From Aplidium turbinatum (lineage: Eukaryota > Chordata > Ascidiacea > Aplousobranchia > Polyclinidae), in assembly GCA_918807975.1 (NCBI GenBank), contig OU964921.1, positions 9,519,498-9,583,497 of the forward strand: a stretch of DNA of 64,000 nt. Direction: 5' to 3'. The notes below the pieces were generated by a model. It ran no database searches. It had not been told where the DNA came from and was given only the letters and a program-made list of their open reading frames with translations. Shown here in pieces: positions 43,501-55,500 of this stretch (the first letter of the stretch is position 1; each line of letters starts with the position of its first letter). A program made the translations under genes and the position numbers.

Positions 43501-46500
43501 AATCAATATTTATTAACTTAACAGCCAACAAAGCAAAAATCTTATTTCCATACTAAAATATCGGCAATTCGGCATCTACCATTATTATTGAAAAATATTC
43601 ACTCGAAACAGGCGGTAGTTTCATCAGTCATCACTTCAATCATTTTCGTAGGTTAAATAAGTTTAAACACAAGTGATATATACAACTTTCCTTTCATCAC
43701 AAAGAGACATGAATGTCACAATAAATGAATTAAAATACAATGTTAGCGTCAAAGATTGTGGTGTTAAATCAGATACGACATTCGGCCACTGTTTTCGTCT
43801 CAGTCTCATTTCAGGCTTTGTTGAGATTGAGGGTTACTTTGGTTGGCACCGTAAATCTTTTCCTGTGGGTGCTTACGAACTGCAGTACTGTAGGTACTGT
43901 TCTGAGTCTCATCTTTGGTTAAAGCTGAATTGTAGGACTGAAGTGAATTAGTGCAATTTATCGCTCGGCTGTGTCATTAACAACTTTTAGGAGACTAACA
44001 CTGGCTTTAAATTTATTGTATGCAGGATCTGATGCCCAGAGGCTGGGGGGTTTGGCAAGGAAGGCTCCTGCTTCTTTGTTACCATTTGTGCACAGCAGAT
44101 CAAATAACTTTAGTGATTTGAACACGCTTGTGGTTAACTTTCAATTCCATGCATTTTTTGTGAATCTTTCGAAGTTTCCGTATACCTGAGTCCACACGTT
44201 GAGTCGGGATATTTGCATTTTCCACAGCATCTATGGTTTGTCTTGCACTGTCAACAATTGTCAATCCTCCATCCCGGTGGTGAAACATAAACTTGCGTAG
44301 TATAGCACCATTCGTGGGGAGACCAGAACCCAAAAGTTCCCGCGTAGGCTTTCCAAGTAGCCAAACTTCTGGTGAGCTTCTTGTGGTTGGCATTTTCAAA
44401 ACAGTGAGCCTAGTTTTATGCAGGTGACTATCCTGTCAAATATGTTACTGCAAGCACAACTATTACTCTGGAATGCAAAATATTCTGAATACGAAAGTTT
44501 TGCCTTTGAATATCTTTGAACAAAAGAACATTGAAAAAAATGCTGTTTTCATGCATCATGTGGTAAAAAAGTGAAAATCTGATTGACCTTTAAACGACCT
44601 CCAATCAGTCTAATTTTTTGCAAGGGCACTTTTATGGGGAAATGGCACATTTTAAGCCTTGTGGAGGAAGATTCCTAGAAAATTGTATTTTTTTGAACCA
44701 CTCTAGTGGATATGGACTATATGCATAATCGAAAACGTTTGCTATCTTATATTTTTGTTTGTTATAATGTTAATTGTTGTTGTGTAGCTCAGCTGTTTGT
44801 TCAATCAGCCCCTGGTTGCAAATAGAAGTTGATCGATTTGCGATAGGTAGTGAGGTTAGTAAGATCATGTAGCAATACTCAGACGCCATCGTACGATACA
44901 CACTTTAAGTCAATATTTGACATGCAATTTTTAAAAAACTGAATACAAACGACAATGTTGCAATAGTGACCATATGTCGATCACCTTATATTGAACGAGA
45001 CAAACCAAACAAACAAGCCACAATTGCAAACAGTCTATATATGTTCAAGCAATGTAAAGAAACGGTTGATTTGCTGACTGTGACATTACTCGGAGTCATC
45101 AAAATCCGAATTCGAATCGGCAAAGATCAAGCGGTCAAATCACACCATAATCATAGATCTACTGTTCAAGAAAACACGCCGGGTATTGACAGTTTTTCTT
45201 TATATATATATACACTAGATGTCTAGTTACCACACCCTCAACTGATTGGACGGCCAGCTTAGTATTACTAGCAAATGCACGAAGCACAGATTCACAGAAG
45301 TAACCCTAGGGTTAACTTAGTTTAGGTATACGGATGGATTTAAGTGCGATAGTGTTTAGTCAATCAACCATTGAATTTGCTTGGGTTATTTTCGGAAGGC
45401 TTACTCACAGGCAGGCTTTAGACGTGAGTTGTTGTGCCATGTATAACAACGTTTGCTGGGTGTGTGAATACAAAGCACAGTAATGAAAACATGGTATAAA
45501 AACAAGGCGCGCAAGAGAACCATGATTGAAATACTTATTCTCGAATAGTAATCAGCTGCTGGTATTTATCAAGATAGACTTTATACATTGCCAAGGACAA
45601 CGAAAAACTTCTAATATATGACCAGAGGATGGTTACTTACAGATAGCGATGATAGCACATCAAGTGGGTCATGAAAAGATGATGATACCGACAACTGATT
45701 GGATTGATGCAAAGCAGGTTTTAAGGATTGTTTGTTCTTGAGTTCAGTTGCCTACAAAAAAACAAATGCAGGTTATGTACGGAAAGGAAATGAAGCCTTG
45801 ATGTAAGTCAGAACTATAATAAGGTTGAATAATACATTACCAAAGAAATTTTATGTGTTTTGCCTTTCCTTGATATGAAACGATAAAAGCAAAATGCAGG
45901 CTTGACTATGGCGTTTGACGGCCTATATAATTCAAACCAGGTGGATACCAGGATGAGCTGCTGCCGATAGGCAATACATCAATCACATAAGAGAGCCAGA
46001 CAAAGAAAGGAACTGGAATGTCGTAGGCCGACCCAGACAGCAAATCAAACGCTTTTTACATTGATTCAACGTCCACAGATGTTGAATCAATGTAAAAAAA
46101 AGAACGAAAACAATAAGTTATTTCGTTTGTTACCTTTACGTTTGTCAAACGAGCACAGAACCACGTTCAATTTAAGCCTCGTAGAAATAAAAGCTTTATT
46201 TTATGACGTACGAGATTACTTACTTCGTCGGTATCCATAGGCACTTCATCGTCATATGCCATAACAGCCTCAAGTAATTCAACAGCTTTTTGATAAGCCT
46301 GACCGTGTTCCGCGATTCGTCGCTTGTTAACTTCTTTCACTGATGACAAGTCGTACCCCATGCCTGAATGAAACAAACAGTTGAATATATGAATTAAGGA
46401 CAGTTGAGTTGGTCTTTAAAGAAGTAGCGATTGGTTTTCAATCTGGGAATCTTGACGTTAACATTTGCACACAGAAGAAGAGGTTCGACAACACCTAAGA

Positions 46501-49500
46501 AAACATGTTTAGAAAGCCATGAATTCGACAGTCCTGTATTGCTGAGACGAGAACTCACTCTTCAAGCCTAAGAAAGCTCATGATCTAAGCAGAGGACCTA
46601 ATGATATGATTAAATTGCCTAGCTTTAAATGGTAATCAACTGAAAATCATAATGGTAATTATGGTAAGAAATGAGAAAGAAAAATCGATCCCTCGCACTG
46701 GTTGAAACAACACACTTCCAGGGTTGTCAAAATACAGGAGAGGACTAGCTATTGAGAATTAAGTCAATAAATAATTCAAAACAAAATGCTTGCAATAGCT
46801 TCAGGGCCAAACAACGTTTAAAAGAATTTCACCACACCAGGAAATGTCACTCAACAACATTCGTCACCATCAATAGTCGTTGCGGTTGCATTCCTGAAAC
46901 TTCAAAGCAACAAGGAGGAAGTGAAGAAAAATTAAAGAGTCGTTTGAATGTCAAACGTAAATGTTCAAATTGTAGAGTGTTGCCAGGGGAGTTTACAGTC
47001 GGTGAATTTCAACACATCTCATAAACACGGATCGTTGGATTGCGCCATTGCAAAGTACTGAAGTGTTTAAACAAAGTTATCCAAACACAGTGCTCGAATC
47101 TTGGTTTTATTTACATTCTTACATTCTCCATCTTCCAGCAATCTAAGTAGCAGAGGTGGGCAGTAGCGCGCTACTTTTGTAGCGGCGCTACTAGCGGCGC
47201 TACTTTTTTGGTAAAAGTAGCGGTAGCGGCGCTACTTTTTAGTTGGAGTAGCGGCTGCAGTAGCGGCGCTACTTTTATTCCAGAGTAGCGGTAGCGGGAG
47301 AGGCGCTACTTTTTTTCAGTCGCACTCCCGCTACCGCTACTTTTTAATTTAAATTGAAAAAAATGCTTGATTTTTTTGCAATACTGGCGTGGTCAAGCAG
47401 CTATATAATCGGCTTGGTTGCAAAGTTTCGGTCTTTTCTAGCTGACATCAATTTCTTCGGGGAATATCTCCGTGTGATGAAGCCTATCTGCCAGGCTTTA
47501 GACATTCTCTAGGGAGAGTCCAAGGCGTATGACGGAGTCTTGCTTCCAACCATTACAATTTGCACGAAGAAGTTGACCGAGATCAGTGATCATGTGACCT
47601 GTGAGGAGTTGAAAGTGAAAGTCCTTGAAGTGGTGAAGAAACGATTCAATAAGTGCTTCAACAACATGAAATGCGTTATGGCATCATGTCTTCATCCCTC
47701 CTTCAAGACGTCGTGGCTACAATTTCTGCACTACGTTTCCACGGATGATGCTGACGCACTGCGAGAAAAAGTCAAGACAGATGCAATTCGACTGTTGCGG
47801 GAGACATCAAGCCAGGTAGATACCGAGAAGAGTGACACCAACACCAGTCATGACTCGAGAATGTATTTTTGGAGTGTTTGCGCCATCCCGTGAAACGTTG
47901 GTGCAGAAGGAAGCAACAATAATTGTGGACGCCTTTTTTTCGGACAAGAGCAAGTCCTTGAGCTTTTCGAATACCGAGTTAAAACATCTGTTCATTAAAT
48001 ACAACACCCCCATTCCTTCCAGTGCTGCGGTGGAGAGACTTTTCTCTGTTGGAAAAGATGTGCTTAAGCGAAAGTGCGGGTAGGACTTAGTGACTCTCAT
48101 TTTGAAATGCTCGTATTTTTGAAAGATGGGTAACAAGAAATTTCCCTTAGAATGTGTTTTCTATAACGACGTCAAAATGACAGCGTAAACGAATGATAAC
48201 ATTCGTTTTCAAGGTCATTTTTGCGTCACTAGAGACTTGAGTGTTTCCTAGTGTCATTTTAGACAAAAGTAGCGGAAGAAGTAGCGGTAGCGCGCGCTAC
48301 TTTAGCCCGAGTAGCGGTAGCGGGTAGCGCGCTACTTTTGTAAATTGGTAGCGGGTAGCGGTAGCGCGCGCTACTTTGGCCAAAGTAGCGGTAGCGGGTA
48401 GCGCGCTACTTTAAAAGTAGCGGGTGCCCACCTCTGCTAAGTAGTCAGACTTGAAATTTCTCAATGTGGAGAGAAAAAAGTTTTCTCTGCCTATAAAACG
48501 TTGAATGGTAGTTTTATTAAATAATTATTTACATTTGGTGCATTTTTTTTTCTTTTTAAAAGAGGAATGGATAGATCACGTTTTCAGCTTCAAACATTTT
48601 GATAAAAGCTTGTGGTTATTTCCCACATAGCAAAATTAGTACTTTTAACATTGATTCAACGTCTGATGACGTTCAATCAACACGAAAAGAACCAAAATGT
48701 ACATAAAAGGTTTCAACCTTGCTCAGAACAGCAATAAACCAAACAAGTACGTAACTTGGAAGTAACATTAGATATAATTTTTTTTGCTTTGGCTTTAACT
48801 GCCACAGGTACAAGTTTTCGAAATGACGAAAAGTAACGTTTTTAATCGCATGACACAAGCAAGCCAGCATAATACCAAAAAAAAAACAGTGTACGGTATT
48901 GCTGTGCAAACAACATGAATCGCAAGAATTGCTAATTACAACTGGCCTATAACTTCATATGACAGGAGTTGTCAAACAGTATTGGCAATGCAAACTGGGT
49001 TAGTTGTTTGTGTAATAGATTGGTTTATGTCACGTTGGTACATACTACCATCATCATCAGTTTATTTGTCATATAACACAAACATAAAAATAATAAAAAA
49101 TATGTCATAAACTGTTGTGTGCCCTATGACGAGGAAACTGCGAACAGACCAGCTGGCCATCGAGTCAGCAGCCACCTCGTGTTAAATGATGAAAATAACA
49201 TTAAATACGTTATATCAATACACACAAAAAAATTATGCATTTCCTGATACAGATACATGTTTCCAAATGTGTAAAAAAGAACGAACTGTTGAACAGTACA
49301 TAGAACAGTTTAATATATTATTTTTGGTACCCGGACATTTTGCCGAAAGGACATTTTGCCGAAAGACATTTTGCCGATGGACAAATTGCCGAAAGGACTA
49401 AGGTTGTGAACGATAGACTAAAACACACTGTGGAGAATATCGACACATATAACACAAACATGAGTTTCGGCAAAATGTAGATTCAGCAAAATGTCCTTTC

Positions 49501-52500
49501 GGCAAAATGTCCGGGTACCAAAAATAATCCATACCAATGAGATGATGCAAATAGTATAATGTACTGTAATTACTGTATATTATATATACAAAACGGTTAA
49601 TATTTATTCAACTTCATTTAAATCAAGAAGGCAGAGTTTAAACTTTTTTTAAAAAGAAGTTGAACGTTTGAAGTCACCTGGAACCTCATGCCATACTTTA
49701 GAATCCCCTACTAACAACTGCCTTTGACCCAATTCAGTACGCACTCTTGAAACAAAATAGTTACTACTGTATGATTGGCGAGTATTGTGTGAGTGGCATT
49801 CCGATAGTCGGTGGAAGATATCACATTTTGTTTCCAGGGCAATAAATCTAAATGGACTTTATGCATGTATTTTGCTATTTCTAGTTTATAAATTTTTTGT
49901 ATATTTAGCAGCTGTAGTTTATGGAAAAGTTGCAATGTGTGAGCTGCATAGTTGCTGATTGTCATGACTCTAACAACTTCTTTATGTAGCTTAATTACAT
50001 GATCTAGTGCATTGTCACAAGATCTACCCCAGCTGGAGTAGACATGCAGTACTGAAGATCAGAATAAATAAGACTGTAATACAAAATTTTCAGTATGTAT
50101 TGTATGTGTTAAGACATTTTCATGTAGTTTATATGTACATGTAGAAGAAAATGAAGTCGAAACGTTAAGATGCACATTTGAAAACAACATCAGAAGAATT
50201 GCAGCAATAAAAACTTCATCAAACAAAAAGAGTTGCTTTCTCACCAATAACAGTCTTCGCAATGTCTGTTTCCAAAGAGGCTTTCAACAGTTGCATTTTG
50301 TCAGTTTTGCTCGTCTGAGAGTTAACAGTTGCTGTCGCTGCTGCAGACACAACAGGTGCGCCAGCGCCATGGCCATTTGACAACCTGAGATGGTCGAGCG
50401 AATGATTTGAAATTTTGAATGTAATATACTTTGGTTATGTATACAAAAATCGACGGTCCCTAACTGAATTACATTTTTTTACAATGTTAATTACAATATT
50501 TGATGTTGCAAGTTTTTTAAGTAATGCTGAAATTGCAATTATATTTAACAGATGCTTTCAATTCAAATCAAGAATTTTAAAAATTGCAACAAAATACCAA
50601 ATTGCGACATCTGATAGCCTTTTTACAAGCATTCTGCTAATCTCCTTTTTTCATAGAGGCATTGTGCATTGTGCAAATGATGCCATCACTTGGCAATTCG
50701 CAGCTTCCGCTTTTTACTCACAAGTAATTGCAGCCGGCTTATTGCCGAATTCTGACAGCGTCAGATTATTAAGAATAAAGAACCGATTGCACCAACACAC
50801 TCAATTGCATACATTACAAGTCATACACTTACTTATGCCAACAAAAAGTTGCACCATAGTTTGTTGCTACACGACAAGATAGCAACACGACAAGATAGCT
50901 AACACAACAACATTGGTCAATTCAAAAAAGAGGAACCGAAAATGCTGAGTAAGCAAAAATGGCTTGACAAAACTGTCTGCAGATCATCGGCAATTCGTGC
51001 AAAGCAATACCGTAAATACAAGTCTTGAGGACAACTAAGTTACTTCTTTCTATGGCCAAAAGTTCGCAACTAAATGCAAAGCGTGTTATAAATAGATTCA
51101 GCTTTTCAAGCACATTGAGTCATGAAAGCAACTTTAAAAAAGAAAAGCCACTATCCCTCCTATTCATGTCAATGCAAGCAAACGATGACATTTAATAACC
51201 TCCAATTCATGTTACTTTCACTTTTAGGCATGATTTCCAATGTTTGGCAACGGTAATAAAATTAATGCAAAATAATGAGCTTTCAACGCAAAACATACCC
51301 GTGTCGTTGTGGTGGTGGAACATCTTGACCCATTGCTCGCAGAACAGGTCTATCAAGATCAGGAAACATAGCAGTAACAGAATGAACAAAGTCTGGACCT
51401 TTACAGCGAAGCAGGTAGTCGCATGTGGGGTACCATTTCGCGTGCTCTTTCCACGGGTCATCATAAAAACGCCAGTTTTGAAGACCCCCATTGCAGTAAA
51501 AGCATTTGGTTCTATCGCGAACGCCTGGAATCAACCAAGATAAATTTGAATGTTCAACAAAAAGCCAATCGGCATGCTGCTGCGCTCTGGAATGCAAATT
51601 CAAGTTTTGTAACCGCAAGATTGTGTGGACGCCAGATCACGTGAAAGTCATTTTTCTACTTTTTAGGTTGGTATTAAAATCTCGCCGCTACTATAATGCA
51701 CTGCAAAGGGAAAAGTTAGCATGAATTGAATAGTATTGACAGAACAATACCCAAAGAGAAGAATCCAGCTGCAGCTATCACATTGGGAGTAACACGTGTG
51801 AAAGTCCAATTACGGAAAGTTTGTACACGATCTCGCATATACCGCATGCGAGGATTTGCAGGAGTCAGACAAGGAAACATTTCCCGAAAACATTGCTGTT
51901 CTTCCTCCGTTAATAGATGAGGTAACACAGAACTTTGACCCTGGAATATACAATGTTTCCAACTGATAGTCAAGTCTTTGTCACTTGAGGATGCCAAGTA
52001 GTTAGATGACTGAATCCGCATCAAAAGGTTCTTGTTTAGTTTTAAAATCCTTGAGAAATTGTGTATACTGAATTTTGTAGGCCACATGACCTTTTTGAAC
52101 AAGAGTTTTTTTTTACAATGAATAACCAAACAGTGAAGCATGCACGAAAATAAAATGTTTATTGCTGCAAAATTTGTCTAAACTGTCTACTTTTTAAGCA
52201 GAAAATTTTGTTGTAATTATCGGTTGAATAGTATTTCATTATGTACTGTTGATGGCACCAAAATTACATAATTAGCTTTGAACTGAAAATGAAAAGTCAT
52301 CACTGAACTTTAAGGGTCACCTAGCCAGGAAAGGTTGTTTTAACAACACCTTATTGTCTGGTGACGTTGAAATGACGTAAGAAGGAAAATTTCATGGTAA
52401 TGTAAGACATCAAATATCGATGGTAGTTAAAACGTGAATTGACGTAGCCTAAACGAATTACGTTTCTATCTAATTTTCAACAAAGTAAATCAATCAGCTA

Positions 52501-55500
52501 ACAAAGACATAGCTGGAAAAATCGAGAAACAGAGGATCTCTAGTTTATCAAAACACGTGTCGGTTATGATACAAACAAGAAAAAGCGTAAATTACTTGAG
52601 GCTGAAATGAAGTATCGGGAACATTGCTTCTTGATCGTCCTTGAGCCATGTCACAATGAGAAAAATGTCGTAAATGCTGAGCTCCAGGGTTATCATTGGA
52701 ACCCCAGTTCCTCAAGACACCACCGCATGAAAAGCACTGTGTCCTGTCCAGGTTTCCAAGATAGAAAAAACCTGTTTTTGCCAAAGCGCGAGGACGGGGT
52801 TTCTGAGAACTTGTTTCCCAATTCCGGAAAGTAATATAACGATCATTTTCTCGAGACAAGGTTAATCCTTGTAAAAGTTGTTTATGAGAAGGATCATGAA
52901 TGGCAGCCAGTTGCTGGTTAATTTCATGTGGGGGTGGAGGTATTGGGGTAGTGACAGGAGCATTGCTTGGTTGTGCCGATTGGTAAGTTCTGAAACAAAA
53001 CATTAAAAGTTTAATTCACATAAAATTCAATAAAGCAATTGATTAATTTTTTTTAAAAAACAGAGCAGTGTCACAAATTAAAATGGCAACGTATTAATTG
53101 CTGTAAAACGTTTCTCCTTGGCTTTGTTACATGATAAAGCTTGTGACATTGTGACAAGTGAGCTTCTTTAAAAAGCTTCTACATATACTAGGGGGGTATG
53201 TTAAAAGACGAATTTTGAGTACAAACTCTGAGTACCCCCCAAAATTATGCCACTGGGAGTAAAAAAACATATATATTATGAAAAAAATTTTGGATTGCCC
53301 CTCGGGAACTCCCCGCTACCGGGGGGTTTTATGAGCGATTGTCAAAATACATGGGATTTGACACCTAAAATTTGAACATAGAAGGCTGGGATCAGTCTCA
53401 AAAGTTTCGTTTTGAAAAGTTAAGATAGGAATGTAACAGTTTCAGAAGTGTCAGGTGTATGGACAGGCCCATTTTGGCCCAAAACAGCGTATTTGGCCTA
53501 TCGCGATTGTATGAAATTCAAAATTTTACCTTAATAAGTTTGAAATCGGGGTAATTTTTTGTTTAAAACGTTATGATTCGAATTAGTACTTTCAAATGAA
53601 TCATATGCATGTCTAGTTGTAGAAAATTGATTGATTATATGTCGTCATTACGTTTAAAATCAGAGACGTTTTGGGTAATGTCGTAAAAATTGTAGTACGG
53701 TACTGTATAAGCATACAGCCAGTCATTATAAAGCATTTTCAATTTTCTTGCCCATGTTTGCTCTTTTGGAATATAAATATAATATGTACGTGTCAGTTAC
53801 CAATGCGACATATTCTACCAGTATATATATATTCAGTATTATATGTATACTGTATATATACTGATAAAATAATAAGAACAGGATGCTATGTAATTATAAA
53901 TGATAGTTTGTGCATTTGCAGTTTGTGTATTATTTTGTTGTTTTGTTTTGGATATGGACAGCTTTGTCTGTCGCAAATAAGTAATAATAATAGTTATGTT
54001 TCAAAGGTCCAATGTTATGGAAGTATTGTGTAGTTCCAGATATCAAATTAGCGTTTTTTTATCTTTTCATCAAGAGCTTCATTCAATAGTTGAACTGTTT
54101 CATTCGAAACACAGCATTTGATTCGGGCAGATCTGACATATGACACAGTAATAAGAAGTTCAGGATTTTCAGGGAAATCCATATTTCTCCATCTCTACTG
54201 TTGCCAACCTTCTTGAAGTATGTAGCCTAAGTAGTAAGGCATCATCATTCACAACTTCAACAATGTTAGCAAAGTACCAGTGTTATTAGCTTCCTTCAAT
54301 CCAGATGGCAGCTATGAACTCACCAACTTGATAGGCTAGTGTTGCAAAATCAGATTCCTGTTCATTTGATGTGGAGCTTGAATTTGCCTCTGTAAGCAAA
54401 TGCATAGCAGAAAGTACACTTTGGAGGTCTGACATTGTTATAGTTGCACATGAACGTGAATTATCTAACTAGCTGGTAAGGTTGTTGGCATAGTCTTCAA
54501 ATCTGGAATTTTTATAGTCTCGTTTCAGTCGGAATATTGAAGCACTTGATTTTAGGGAGAGGCATGTCTTCTTTGCATAGCGAACTTCAGTGCAAAGTCT
54601 TTTGTTCTTTATGTGATCTGTTACAGCATCACTTTGAAGGTAAGCACTCACTTCCTCAGAAGTGGTAAAAGGCCCTGGTGGATTTTGCGCTTTTAGGAAA
54701 TCTAAATCAGCAAGTTCACTTTGCTCTGCTCTGATATTAAGAGCTTCTTTTTTAGAGTAACCTTTTTCTTCATAAGCTTTAATCTTTTCATTCCATTGCA
54801 GTCTAATTTCTTTGCTGTCTTATTTCTGTACTGGTTTTTCCCATTTCTTTTTGTCAATCTTCTGAATATTTTCAAGTAAATCCGTGCTTTTATTGAGAAC
54901 TACGCTTCTGGAGACTGTATCAAGATTTCTTTTACCATAAATATTTTTCTTGTAGTTTGCTAATCCGACACTACGTTCTTCACCCAGGTTGTGGACTGGC
55001 AGACTATCCAGTTTCTGTAGGACATCATCACTTGCCGATCCAATTTTCAACAGCGACCCTGTGTCCTCATTTGCAGCAGGACCAAAACCAAACAGAGACC
55101 CTTTTTGAGTTGCCAAGCCTTTTGCAAAAGATTGAAGGAATAGAGCAAGCAAGCTCTTAACTTCGTTACAGTGTTCTTGCAAGCAAACATCGATTGAGCT
55201 GAGAATTATTGGTTTAGGCAATGTCGATTTGAACATATCAATTGACGAAAAAGAAGTAACACACTCTGATGTTTGCAGGAAATGATGTGCCTGAAGCATA
55301 GTCAAGTCGGGCAATCGGGCATATATGACTCATGAAAAAATATTACAACCCAAATATTACAAAAAAATAAAAATATTACACCATAGCTTATTAATCAAAA
55401 ATTTTAGGCCCATTGCCAACTCATTAAGGCCAATTATTGCCAAATTTTCGATTTTGTACTATCGCGGTAGGCTAAATGGGTCATTTTGGGCCAAATTGGG

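Noticed and set aside
50415-50882. 155-codon ORF on + within an IAP intron
   Set aside because: AT-driven composition, no domain, no splice or promoter context; it lies between two confident minus-strand exons.
53671-54033. 120-codon + ORF in the long-TIR element
   Set aside because: Low-complexity AT-rich sequence opposite a decayed minus-strand gene; no domain.
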